Shown here piece after piece: positions 9,867-21,822 of a stretch of DNA of 64,000 nucleotides; positions within the stretch are counted from its first letter, which is position 1; each line of letters starts with the position of its first letter. The stretch covers positions 97,604,190 to 97,668,189 of the forward strand of contig NC_079501.1 of NCBI RefSeq assembly GCF_030052815.1, written 5' to 3'. The notes under the pieces are model-generated. The model was not told the origin of the DNA. It searched no databases and was given only the letters and a program-made list of their open reading frames with translations. Position numbers and translations under genes: made by a program. This DNA comes from Hevea brasiliensis. Taxonomy: Eukaryota; Streptophyta; Magnoliopsida; Malpighiales; Euphorbiaceae.

Positions 9867-12800
9867 TGTTAGTGTACGTGCACTGCAACCAATATATTAG
9901 TTGCATGTGTGATCACTTAATACATGTATATACTTTATTCTTAATAAAAGGCTGCTTTATTTTAAATGTTTAATTTAATTGTAATGAATATTAATTAATA
10001 AAGATAAAGTCCATGTGACTTATATATATAGCAGTGTAAATTATAATTGTATTATAATTATGAGATTCCGATTGCATTATAGCATTGTTCCAAAATGTTC
10101 CTGGTCAATGTTATATCGAGATTGGACATTGATATAACTGAAGGAGCGAAAGTATGAAAACACAAGTTTATATCATTGAATTAAAAAATTTTCACCTAAG
10201 GTCACATGCATCATGCAAGATTTATTTTTATCTATTTGATTTCAATGATAAACAACATATTAAAACTCTTTTAATATGTTTTTGGATCTGTATTTGCCAT
10301 TTAAGATTTTAGAATTAATCAGATTAATTTTAGAATCCTAGATTAGATCAAGAACAAGTGCACTAACCTCTTGATGCACTGCAGTGTGTTTGGCACCTTT
10401 GGGATGCGTCTTTAGGACACCAGATGTTCTCCCTCTAGCTTGTCCACACTAAGATCACCTATGGCAGCACTTGAACAGCTTCTAAAGCTTTTTCTATGAA
10501 TTAGAAAATCAAGTTTTGCCTTTTGAGAGATTAAATATGTAAACAGAACACTAGAAACAATTTCTAGTATTTTTAATTCAAGAGATTATTTGTTAATCTC
10601 TTGAAATTGATAAGAGATGAAGAAGAAGAGAGGATGGCAGCCTCAAGGGTGGCGGCACAAAGGGAGGCAGCAGCTGGTTGTTTTGTTTTCTTTTCATAAC
10701 AACACTTATATAGCTAGGTCACTCTTAAAACCCTTGCCACATGTCACCTTCTTATTAGCTCTAGGTTTAAATGACCCAATCACATTGTGCCAAGTGTCAA
10801 ACCTATATTTAATCTTGACTTTGATCATCTTACATGATTAAAAGACATATGGCAAGCTTCTATGTAGTGCCATGTGTCACCATCTCATTGTGCCACATGT
10901 CACCCTGTGAAATGACTAAAATACCCCTGTGTCTTAATTTTGAGTTCTCAACCCAAAATAATTATTTCTCTTTTTCTAATTAATTTATATCAAATATAAA
11001 TTAATTAATTAATCTCTATTAATTAAATTCTCATTAATTAAATTCATATTTAAACACTTTAAATATAAATTTAACTTATACTATACATCCAATAACCTAG
11101 ATTTGGTTTCAAGCCATGCTAGGAACTTTGTAATCTAATTGCAAACCAAACCTATTTAATTAATCAATTAAAGCCTTTAATTAATTAATTAATCATATTT
11201 AATTTGGTGATTACTTGTGTATGTGTGTGACTTACTAGGCTCATCACTAATTGGCAATGAGACATGATATCAACTCTTAATATCATCAGAACTCTTTCTT
11301 ACCATAAATGATTTCTCTAAATCATTTTATGCACCTCATAGACTATAGTTAACACCTAGCATAGCATGCCATGGCCACCCAATTAGTAATAAGGTTTACT
11401 TTAAATGAACCTATAATCATATGTTACCATGCACTAGAATCTCTCTGTTACAAAACCCCAACTCAAGCTGGGGTCATGGTTTATGTCAAACCCTATTTGC
11501 TATGAATATTATGTTCTCTTTTAATTCCAGTTCTTAATTAAAAGATTTTTTTTTCTCATCAGAAACTCTTTTCTGATTAAATCTATCTGTCCTGGCTAAG
11601 AAATTGAAACGTCAAGAATAATTAAATGAACATAGGATTTTATCCCTATTTACTTAGAGGAACAGATTCCATCTTGATCAACATCTACCTCCATATATAA
11701 CTAGTAAGAGCCAACACATGCCCATATACCCATACACAGTACAAGTATGAAAGCAGTATTAAACTCAAACTACCTATATACAAGATAACTGTGCCATCTC
11801 AGGTCTAAAGATTATATGCACTGATATGATTTATGACAATACATTGACAAGAGTAAACTCCATATGCTTGTCATAAGTGTCACTGGTTTGACCTACTTAT
11901 CATGTATAAGTGCCTATCATGTTTGTCATATGGCATGAGACGCACCATTCCATCTTATTTATATCTCATATAAATAACTTGGGAACAAACATGAATACAA
12001 TCTTTCTGGATAAGTCATGTCCTCATTGTGAAGTATCCTCGATTGTGAACCTATTTATGATACTTTGTACTAGAAATACTGTCACTCATATTCTTAACAA
12101 CTTAAGAATAGAATTTCTAACAAAATATCAATGAACCTTTTCTATTACACATAAATATATTATGTAAATAGAAAAGTAAAATTGCCTTTTATTAATAAAA
12201 ACATGTACAATATACATACTAAATGATATGTTCTAGGGCATACTACTAACAATAATTGTTGAGACCAGTACACGTTGCATTCTTTCCTTTATAAAAGGAA
12301 GCAACAGTTCTCATTAAGCTAAGGTATGTGAGATACCTAGAACCAACGTGTAAGTGCTTGTGGTGACAAGTTTACTGAACTGACCCGCACGAGGATTCCA
12401 TATGGAAGTTTACCTGTGTCTATGGAAAGACTCACGTGACAGTCGTATAAATGATCTTTAGACTTGAGACATTAAGTTATCTTATGTAGGAATTACTGTA
12501 TTTTGATACTGCTCACATGTCATTCTATATAAGGATAACGAATGTGGCAGCTGTTGGATATAATATGAACTACGTGGAGATATTTAATTGTCAAGATAGA
12601 ATTCATCACCTTAGGTAATTAAGGAAAATATTTTGTTCTTGGCCAGAATGGATTGTTAAATCCTTGCGCAAGGTGAAATAAGATTGAGATCTTATTTAAT
12701 TAATCCATCATACTAGGAGGACAGAAATGATTTATACATAGCAGACACATTCCATGCATCAATGTATAAATCGAAATATTATAATGAAAGGATATTAATT

Positions 12801-13543
12801 ACACTGACAGACTGATCACAGAAAGGTTAGTCAAACCACTTTGACGAATTTTAATATTTGGGTGGTTGTTACACATTGCTAAATGTCAATAATAATCTAC
12901 AAATATAATTAATCAATTATGAATTGATGATAAAATTAAAGTATTAATTTTATTTAATTATATTTGTGGCCAACATATTAGGAACCTAATGGGTCACACA
13001 CATAAAGACTGTAAGTGAAGAATTAAATTGGATTACCAAGTTGGACTTGATAAAAATAATTCTAGAGACTTAAGGACTGAAGTATAAATTTTATTTATGT
13101 TGCTTAATGTCCTAATAATTAAGTGTAGACTTAATTTAAAGTTTCCAGAATTATAGGAATTAATTATGTGAATTATAATTCCTATAAGGAGTCAATTTAT
13201 AATTAATAGATTTAAAGGATTAAATTTATAATTATAAAAAGTTGTTCCCTATAAATAGGGAAGCTTGTCTTCCATTCTTGATAGTGTAAGAAAAAAGAAA
13301 AGAGTTAGTACTCAAAAACTCTCAATATTCTCTAAGAGTATCTTAGAGAATTTCCTCACAACTGGTCTATGTGGATACCATTAGAGGCCGAACATCTAGA
13401 CTGCTGGTGGTTTGCTACAAACCGGCCCAGAAAATTCCTCAAGCTGTTTGAAGTAATTTGCTAAATAATAAAACTTTAATTATCACAATTCCATACTTAA
13501 TTAAAATTGATCTTATTTAATTGAGAATTAATGCTTCTTAATA
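9867..13543 (+). repeat. 5' LTR of the copia element, split by a solo LTR
   Basis: Bases 9867-10138 and 12257-13543 match the 3' LTR (25548-27090) in order, giving about 1.56 kb once the insert is removed. The terminal CA has changed to TA. A TATA-like region, a hairpin-like GGAAG block near 13260 and a polyadenylation-like region are plausible but not demonstrated. Confidence 0.92.
10139..12251 (-). mobile_element. Probable solo copia LTR (2.1 kb) nested in the 5' LTR
   Basis: On the minus strand it begins TGTTAGTAGTATGCCCTAG and ends TTTCGCTCCTTCA, the TG...CA ends of an LTR. Flanks ATAAC (10134-10138) and ATAAT (12252-12256) form a 5-bp target duplication with one mismatch, and the 3' LTR of the host shows the empty site. 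No retroelement coding is visible inside, so a solo LTR left by LTR-LTR recombination is the simplest reading. Confidence 0.8.
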
Positions 13544-13544
13544 G

Positions 13545-13556
13545 TGATATCAGAGC
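13545..13556 (+). other. Primer-binding site of the copia element
   Basis: TGATATCAGAGC follows the LTR end by one base. It differs from the usual TGGTATCAGAGC by one G-to-A change. Confidence 0.88.
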
Positions 13557-16002
13557 CATTTTAATTAATTATGGAATAATTTATTGTTGGTGTTAATTTG
13601 ATAATTAATTTCATGTGATTGTATTTAGTTCCTCCAATTATTTTTCTGCTCAAACTTGGTTCTGAAATTTTGAGATTTTGAGATCTAAGTTTTGTTGTCT
13701 TAAAATTTTAGATCTATAAAATCAATTTTAATTAAAGTAAATTTTTGAAAATTTTGAGATTGAACAAATCTGGAGATTTTTTGCATAAAACCCATTTGAG
13801 CATCCATGAAAAATTACCGGTGAGGATTAATGGCCACCCAGCTGTGCAAGTGGATGTACCCATCAGCCAGCTGGTGACCAGCACTCCTCATGGCTGGTCT
13901 AGTGGCTTCCGGCAGCAAAAAAAAAAATGGAGGAGATCAGGCTGCCAAACCGTGTGATCTGTTGTTCTAGATCGCACATGGTGGCTGGACGCATCTGCAA
14001 GGCTGGCGGAGATACCTCTGTACGTCGTCGGCCTCGTGGCAGCATGGGCTGGCTGCTGCGAGGGCCATCTCTGGTGCGGCGACGCTGGTGGCCTCCATGG
14101 CTGCTTCTGGTTCACGATGAACCAGATTGAGAGAGGGGAAGGGTGTTGTCTGCTCACCCAGTTTTTTTTTGGCAGAATTACAGTTTTGCCACTGTGTAAT
14201 GCTGCCCTTGCTTTTGCTTGTAATTGTAAAACTGCCACAACTATTTATTTACAAAAATGCCATCAGTCATGTGGCTGTAAATAAGTTCTTATTTTGGCAG
14301 AATTTACAATTATGCCATTATGAATTCCTTATTCCAGTTTTGCCCTTAAACTTCCAATTTCTAAAAATGGAGAATTACATAATATTATTTTATTAAAAAT
14401 TAATTCTAATCTTAGTTTTCAAATAAATAAAATTGTGATTTTATTTTAGTTCAATTGGAAGATAAATTAAAATTGTTTGATTTGATATTAATTTGGAAAA
14501 TTAGTTTCTAAAATTAATATAGGGCATTTGAAATAAAGGAATTTATTGAATTAAATTGTTTAATTCAATATCAATTTTGGAAAATGTGTTTTCTAAAATT
14601 GATGCAAATTATGGGGCATCTAAAATTTTTTTAGATTTTAATTATCTAATTAGACTAGATATTGAATTAAATTGTTTAACTCACATGTATATAATATTAG
14701 AAAATTGTTTCTAAATTATATATGGCATTAGGTAGCATAAAATTTAATTTAATTGTTTTGTTAAATTAATAGATATTTAATTGTGATTAAATTACTTATT
14801 AATTAAAGGAAATTGTTTCCAAGAAAATTAAATAGAATTATTTAGTCGGAGGAACATTATACATATTTTTGATTTAATATTTTTAATTGTTAGAAATATT
14901 ATTTTAATTACACATGAAACCAACAACAACAATGAGGATGCTTAAATTTATTTATGCATTTCAATTTGATTATAATGCATGATGGATGGTTATGGACTAA
15001 AGACCAATGTGATTGCTCTTTATATAGTTGAATGCCTGTATATTCATAAATAGGGACTGTGTTCCCTGCCTTCTCTTATATTCCATGTTGTAAATTCTTT
15101 TCTCATCTTACATTCGAGGTTTCTATTTCTGAAATATGTAAACGTTATATAGTTTTAGAAAGAGTAGATAGGAAAATTATTTGTAACTGTAAGCAGAAAG
15201 AGGAGCTAATGAATATACTTTAAGGAGCTGCTGAGAAGACTTATGAAGTCCTACATTACTACTACCTAGGTTTTTGACCCTATAATTCTCTCAAATGGCT
15301 CGAGAGAATTATTTAGTAAAGTCCATAATCATCCAATTAGAAATGCATGCTAGGGGTGTATGTTATATATATATATGATGTATGATATTGCTAGCATGTT
15401 AACTAATGAGACCTAAAAATTGGCATAGGCCTAAAATCCCTCATTCAAATATTAAGTACATGTTATGAACATGATGCATTCCATTGTTATAGCATAAAAC
15501 TGAGTTTTATATTAAAGTTAACTTGTTGAGCACACTCAAGGTTGCTTTTCTCTCGAACATGTTTATGGCTATGAAATATTGGATATTTCTGAATAATGGG
15601 TTTTACTTAACTAATTTACATGATTTGGATGAGCACACTCATGATCATGTAGAATCAGAGACATAGTTAGGAGAAACATAAAATTATGTTTAGACAAATA
15701 GTTGTCACCTAATTGATCTAGGAGTCACGTAGAGATGTGATTGATAAATAGTTATATACCTAATTTAATTTTATTTTGATTTGTTGAGCACACTCAAGGT
15801 CAAATAAAATTAAATGGGGTCCTAGCCCACTAAGGAAATTAATGCGTTAAACTTCCCGAATTAATGGTGAGGGCTATTAATTTGGGAAAAATAGTGGGAG
15901 ACCAAATGGATATTAAAGACCTTATATTAATTTGGTTAATAAAATTATATACATGAAATTAATACAATTTCATCTTTGCATTTGTAGATCACTAATATCA
16001 CA
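13557..16002 (+). other. Long untranslated leader of the copia element
   Basis: About 2.4 kb separate the primer site from gag. It is AT-rich except for a GC-rich block at about 13810-14140. Open frames on both strands there (13745-14396) show no recognisable domain. A tract at about 15530-15800 repeats the phrase TTGTTGAGCACACTCAAGGT or close variants three times. Confidence 0.7.
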
Positions 16003-16485
16003 ATGAGTAACAACCATTCCCTACGCAGCATACTGGATGCTAATAAGTTGACTGGACCAAATTTCTTAGATTGGTATAGAAACTTGAGAATTGTTCTCAA
16101 GCAAGAAAAGAGGCTATATGTCCTTGAATGTGCCAAACCCAGTATTCCTCCTGTTGATGCTCCTGAAGAGGTACTGAGTGAGTACATTTGTCATACAGAT
16201 GATGATGAGCAAGCCACATGTGTGATGTTGGCTAGCATGTCTCCTGAACTTCAAAGGCAGCATGAGAATATGGATTCTCGAACTATCATTTTGTATCTCA
16301 AGGAGTTGTTTGATTCAAAATGCAAAAATGAGAGGTATGAGGTATCAAGGGAATTGTTCCGCTGTAATATGACAGAAGGATCTTCAGTAAATGTTCATGT
16401 TCTGAAGGTGATTGGCTATATTGAAAAATTAGGCCAATTGGGTTTTGTCATGGATCATGAGTTAAGTATTGACTTGGTCTTATAG
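16003..16485 (+). pseudogene. Copia gag, capsid part
   Basis: The frame opens MSNNHSLRSILDANKLTGPN and continues with FLDWYRNLRIVLKQEKR, the N-terminal capsid pattern of copia Gag (UBN2-like). It ends at a TAG in position 160 (16483-16485). Downstream sequence to about 16640 continues gag in mixed frames. Gag would coat the element RNA. The start is the first ATG after the leader and matches where family members begin. Confidence 0.87.
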
Positions 16486-16642
16486 TCTCTGCCTCCTAGC
16501 TTCTCATAGTTCATAATGAACTTCAACATGAATCAGTTAGAAACTACATTGCCTGGACTGTTGGGTATGCTAACTACTGCTGAAAGGGGAACTTAAGAAG
16601 ACCAAGTCCCCTGTTCTTATGGTTTAATCTTCTAAGACCAAA

Positions 16643-17929
16643 TTGAAAAGGTCCAAGAAGAAGAACAATAAGAAGAAAGGGACTTTCCCTAAAGCACTTA
16701 AGCCTACTGGGGGCATTAAAAAGGACAAAGGTACCTGCCATAACTGTAGCAACGAAGGTCACTGGAGGAGGAACTGTGCTGATTATCTTGCTGCACTGAA
16801 GGAGAAGAAGCTTAATGAAGCTTCTACTTCAGGTATGTTTATGATTGAGATAAATTTATCTATGTCAAATTCTTGTTCTTGGGTATTAGATACCGGATGT
16901 GGATCTGACATTTGTAATAATACGCAGGAACTAAGAAGACCTAGACCTTTACAGAAAGGTGAAATGGACCTATGGGTTGGAAATGGAGCAAGAGTTACTG
17001 CTTTAGCCGTAGGAACATGTATTTTGTCTCTGCCTACGAGCCTTTTGCTTGAACTTGATAACCATTATTTTGTTCCAGTACTAACTAGAAATATCATATA
17101 TGTATCTTGCCTAGCACTGAATGGATTTAAATTTATTATTGAAGGCAAATGTTGTTCCTTTTATAATAATGATATTCTCTATGGATCTGGTACTTATGCA
17201 AATGGTTTGTATATACTTGATCTTGAAAGGCCTGTTCTTAACATAAATAGCAAGAAATTAAAATCAGATAATCAAAATCCATCCTATTTATGGCATTGTA
17301 GATTAGGTCATATAAATGAAACAAGAATCACAAAGTTACATAAGGAAGGATATTTTGATCCTTTTGATTATGAATCATATGAAACATGTGAAGCTTGCTT
17401 AATGGAAAAAATGACCAAATCACCCTTTACTGGAAAGAATGAAAGATCTACTGAATTGTTGGGCATAATACATTCAGAAATATGTGGGCCAATAACTACC
17501 TATGCTATAGGAGGGTACTCATATTTCATTACATTTACTAATGACCATTCTAGATATGGGCATATATATCTAATGAAATATAAATCTGAATCTTTTGAAA
17601 GGTTCAAAGAATTCAGAAGTGAAGTGGAGAAACAAACTGGAAAGAGTATTAAAACACTCTGATCTAATCAAGGCGGAGAATACTTAAGTCAGGAGTTTCA
17701 AGATTATTTAAAGGAGAATGGGATTCTTCACCAGTTGACACCTCCTGGAATGCCACAACACAATGGTGTTTCTGAAAGAAGGAACTGAACCCTATTAGAT
17801 ATGGTGCAATCCATGATGAGTAATGTTGACCTTCTAGTTTCTTTTTGGGGCTATGCCCTACAAACTGCTGCATACCTTCTGAATAGAGTTCCATCCAAAT
17901 CTATTGAAAAGACACCATATGAGATATAG
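16643..17929 (+). pseudogene. Copia zinc knuckle, protease and integrase, with stops
   Basis: The frame 16643-17662 carries a basic stretch, the zinc knuckle CHNCSNEGHWRRNC (about 16735-16776), a protease motif WVLDTGCGSD (about 16880-16910), and the integrase zinc finger (HCRLGHINE ... CEACLMEK). The integrase core follows: the block normally reading H-S/T-D shows HSEICGP, and the second catalytic Asp block reads SNQGGEY right after a TGA at 17660-17662. Two catalytic aspartates are thus altered. The frame continues with a TGA near 17786 and a TAG at 17927-17929. Confidence 0.9.
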
Positions 17930-19111
17930 ATGGGCAAGAGACATTCACTATCACATATAAAGATTTGGGGATGTGATGCTTATGTGAAGCGTCAAATATC
18001 TGATAAGCTATGTTCTAAATCAGATAAATGCAAATTTGTGGGATATCCAAAACAAAAAATTGGATATTATTTCTACCTTCCAACGGAGCAAAAAGCGTTT
18101 GTCTCAAGGCATGCTACCTTTCTTGAAAGGGAATTTGTTCTCTATGGTAGGAGTGGGAGTAAGGTAGTTTTTGAAGAAATTGAAGAACCACAAATTACCA
18201 TCCAAATGGAACCGATGAGTGAGACTGTAGCATCAGATGCACAACTTGAAACTCAAGTAACACAGGAACTTCAAAAGTCTAGAAGAATACGTCATGCTCC
18301 TACAAGATTGGATCTTTTAACAGAAGCTGATAATGACATGTCATTCTTACCAGAAGAGCCTACCAACTTTCAGGAAGCAATGTGTGACATTGACTCCATG
18401 AAATGGCTTGAAGCCATGAAATCTGAGATGGATTCCATGTACATCAACCATGTATGGACATTGGTTGAACCACTTGAAGGGATAAAACCCATTGAGTGCA
18501 AGTGGGTCTTTAAGAGAAAGACTGACATGGATGGCAATGTACAAACATATAAAGCCAGGCTGGTTGCTAAAGGTTACAGGCAAAGGCAAGGCATTGACTT
18601 TGATGAAAACTTCTCGCCAGTAGCCATGCTAAAATCCATAAGGATTTTGCTTGCTATAGCTACATACCATGATTGTAAAATTTGGCAAATGGATGTCAAA
18701 ACTGCATTCCTAAATGGGAATTTATATGAGGATGTATACATGACACAACCTGAGGGGTTTGAATCCAAAGAATTTCCTAACAAAGTATGCAAGCTTCAAA
18801 AGTCCATTTATGGACTAAAGCAAGCTTCACGAAGTTGGAACATTCGTTTTGATGAAATAGACAAAGAGTTTGATTTCATAAAAAATGTGGATGAACCTTG
18901 TGTTTATAAGAAGGTTAGTGGGAGTGGAATCATTTTCCTTATTTTATATGCAGATGACATATTATTAATAGGAAACGATGTACCATTACTCCAATCTGTA
19001 AAGATATGGTTATCTAAGAAATTCTCCATAAAGGATTTGGGAGAGGCAGCCTATATTTTAGAAACTAAAATCTATAGAGATAGATCCCGAAGGCTCCTTG
19101 GTCTCTCATAA
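17930..19111 (+). pseudogene. Copia integrase C-terminus and reverse transcriptase
   Basis: The frame begins in the integrase C-terminal block (IKIWGCDAYVK, CKFVGYPKQKIGYYFY) and runs through the copia RT domain: WLEAMKSEMDSM, CKWVFKRKTDMDGNV, MDVKTAFLNG, SIYGLKQASR and the catalytic LYADDILLIGND (about 18945-18980). The YADD pair is intact. A TAA at 19109-19111 ends the frame within the late RT region, where the family continues into RNase H. It was probably one polyprotein with the upstream frame. Confidence 0.92.
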
Positions 19112-19129
19112 TCTGCGTACATAGACAAA

Positions 19130-19868
19130 GTGTTAAAACGATTTAACATGGAAGAATCAAAACGAGGATTCTTGTCTATATCATATGGTATTTCTTTTTC
19201 CAAAGACATGTGTCCTAAGACACATATTAAGAAAGAGAAAATGGATAGGATCCCTTATGCCTCAGCTATTGGATCCATCATGTATACGATGCTATGTACA
19301 AGACTAGATGTATCTTATGTTTTAAGCATAACTAGTAGATACCAAGCTAATCCAGGTGAACATCACTGGACAACAGTAAAGAACATTCTTAAGTACTTGA
19401 GAAGAACTAAATATATGTTTTTGGTCTATGTAGATGGTGAACTGGTAGTTCAAGGGTATTCCGATGCCAACTTTCAATATGACAAAGATGATAGCAAATC
19501 CCAGTCTGGTTATATTTTCATACTTAATGGTGGTGCTGTGAGTTGGAAAAGTTCCAAACAGGAAACTACAACAGACTCTACAACTGAAGCTGAGTACATC
19601 TCTGCATCTGAAGCAGTAAAAGAGGCTGTTTGGATCAAAAAGTTCATCACTGAACTTGGTGTGGTTCCTAGCATTGTTGATCCAGTAACTCTGTACTGTG
19701 ATAACAATGGAGCCATAGCACAAGCTAAGGAACCAAGGTCTCATCAACGATCCAAACATGTACTTAGGTGATTCCATTTGATTAGAGAGATCATTGAGCG
19801 AAAAGATGCAATGATAGAAAAAGTCCCCACTGAAGAAAATCTTGTAGATCCTCTTACTAAGGCATTGT
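19130..19868 (+). pseudogene. Copia RNase H, interrupted by a nested element
   Basis: The frame shows the copia RNase H pattern: SAIGSIMYTMLCTRLDVSY, VQGYSDANFQ, GGAVSWKSSKQ, TTEAEYISASEA and LYCDNNGAIAQ. A TGA at 19769-19771 interrupts it, after which coding-like sequence reaches EENLVDPLTKAL at 19868. There a nested LTR element begins; the last codons (RYMGDWL then stop) reappear at 25464-25533 beyond it, and contain one further stop. Confidence 0.9.
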
Positions 19869-20056
19869 TGTAACGATCGGGCTCCAACCACTAGAGGAAT
19901 TGTCCGCTTTGGCCATAAGCCTCACAGTTTTGTCCCATAGGTAGAATGGAGAACTTCCCAGGAGGTCACCCATCCTAGGATTCTTTCAAGCGAGCACGCT
20001 TAACCCTTGAGTTCTTCCAACTCTCCAGGCTATTCCACCAAAAGGCGCTTCTAGTG
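19869..20056 (-). repeat. Truncated second LTR copy with 5S-like segment
   Basis: These 188 bases match 20230-20418 closely and then diverge at the CTAGTG shared phrase. Only the 3' end of the LTR (minus-strand sense) is kept. Confidence 0.85.
19951..20016 (-). promoter_or_regulatory. 5S rRNA-derived segment (box A to box C), copy 1
   Basis: On the minus strand this reads as nucleotides ~45-110 of plant 5S rRNA, with GTTAAGCGTGCT (box A region) and CTAGGATGGGTGACCTCC (intermediate element and box C). These are the internal RNA polymerase III promoter boxes. The 5' third of 5S rRNA is not present, so this is not a 5S gene. Confidence 0.88.
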
Positions 20057-20216
20057 ATTAGTTCCCCCATCTTATATGTCATTACCTTTTGAGCCCAAGA
20101 CCATCTTCGTGCTTTGCCGAAGTGGGATTTGCCTGAGGGACCTTTCTCCCCACCTTCAGGACTCAGCGTCCTCGCTGAGGTTTGCCCCACCATTGCCCAA
20201 GAGGACACGCGAGCAG

Positions 20217-20228
20217 CTCTGATACCAA
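20217..20228 (-). other. Primer-binding site of the 5S-bearing element
   Basis: GCTCTGATACCA on the plus strand is TGGTATCAGAGC on the minus strand, one base after the LTR end. It fixes the element's orientation. Confidence 0.9.
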
Positions 20229-20311
20229 TTGTAACGATCGGGCTCCAACCACTAGAGGAATTGTCCGCTTTGGCCATAAGCTTCACGGTTTTGTCCCATA
20301 GATAGAATGGA

Positions 20312-20377
20312 GAACTTCCTAGGAGATCACCCATCCTAGGATTTCTCTTAAGCGAGCACGCTTAACCCTGGAGTTCT
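20312..20377 (-). promoter_or_regulatory. 5S rRNA-derived segment, copy 2
   Basis: This is the same 5S segment as at 19951-20016, in the long LTR copy. Box A (GTTAAGCGTGCT) is intact; the box C region reads GGATGGGTGATCTCC, one change from 5S rRNA. Confidence 0.87.
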
Positions 20378-21822
20378 TCCAACTCTCCAGGCCATTCCAC
20401 CAAAAGGCGCCTCTAGTGGTGCACAACTAATAACTTTAAAATTTAAAATAAAGTAAAACTTGTTAAGGTATAATAAATCACATCCTTCTTAAGCATGAAA
20501 ACATCACAATAGTTCTAAGTTCATAAGAGCCATTTATTGGAATAACATTTCAAATAAGAAATCACACTTCATAAATCACAATTCACAAAGCATTAGTGTT
20601 GCCAACATCAACACACAGTTCAGGCCATGACACAAAATTTTATGATCAGTGCCGTGTTGTACACCACGACAAAGCAATCTCAACCTCACTAACCATTATT
20701 AATGAGGGAAGGACTAGCTAACTAATGAGTACTCATGTAGTCTTACCCCACTAACCGTTATTAATGGGAGACATAATCATATCAAATATCAAACTCCAAG
20801 TAGCTGTTACTACTGAGAAGTTTCGAAGGGACTGTCATGCTAATTGTGATTTCAAAACAACTTTCAAGAGTTTATAAATCAATAATCACGTTTGCAAAAT
20901 AATAACATATTCAAATCATCATAAAACCCATAAAAGGGGTGGCAACACACAAATTTCTCAAATGAAAGAGAAAAACAATACCTCATTCAAAACAAACTCA
21001 TTTCAAATCAAACTCATTCAAATAAACTCATTCAAATCAATTTACAAAGTTAAAACAAAGAAAAAGGTTAGTTGTGCACAAACCTTCAATGCTCTCCTTT
21101 CTCTTTGCTCACTATTCCTTGTCCATCCCAACCTCTTTCTCTACTAAAAATACACAAATAGAATATCTTAATACGCATCTCAATTGCTGCCAAGAACTCA
21201 TTACATGAATGTCTAATGCATCCCAAATTAGCTTTGCAAATTTTAGAGAGTTTTGGTTTTGAACAGCTTGGTACCCCATTCTTTGAACCCAATTTTTACC
21301 TAGTTTCGATCATAATTTAGTGAGGCGTTCTTCATGAAAATTGTTCATCTGGGTCTTAACTTTATTTTCCTTTTTGAATTGTCTAATTCGGAGCTGTATA
21401 GCTCAAGTTATGATCAAAACAATGTTACTGTTTATGTTACTATTCACCCTGCAGTTTCAGTTCTAACAGATTTAACGATCCAACTTCGTTCAGCAATTTG
21501 ATCAAGTTAGGTCCATAATTTGGTCTAATGCTCTTCATACAAAATGTTCTACTATGTCTTAGGTTTTCATCGGTTCAAGAATCGCCTAAATTGAAGTTTT
21601 CTAAAGAGAGTTATGGCCATGCAAAATTTACTGTTCATATGGTAAATCTGCAGATTTCCAGATTTCTGTAGATTTGGTGATTCAACTTTTGCTTAGCAAA
21701 TTGATTGGGTTAAATCTATAATTTGGACTTAAGTTCTTCATTTGGTCAATTTTAGGTGCCCAGATTCTAGCAAATTCGGTGACCCGAATTCGTTCCACAA
21801 TTTGATTGGGTTTGTCACACCT

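Noticed and set aside
13888..14238. Minus-strand open frame of 116 codons in the copia leader
   Set aside because: No recognisable domain and lies in untranslated leader; GC-rich composition explains the lack of stops.
19929..20418. 5S rRNA gene
   Set aside because: Only the middle and 3' part of 5S rRNA is present, embedded in LTR sequence with a primer-binding site; not a functional rRNA gene.
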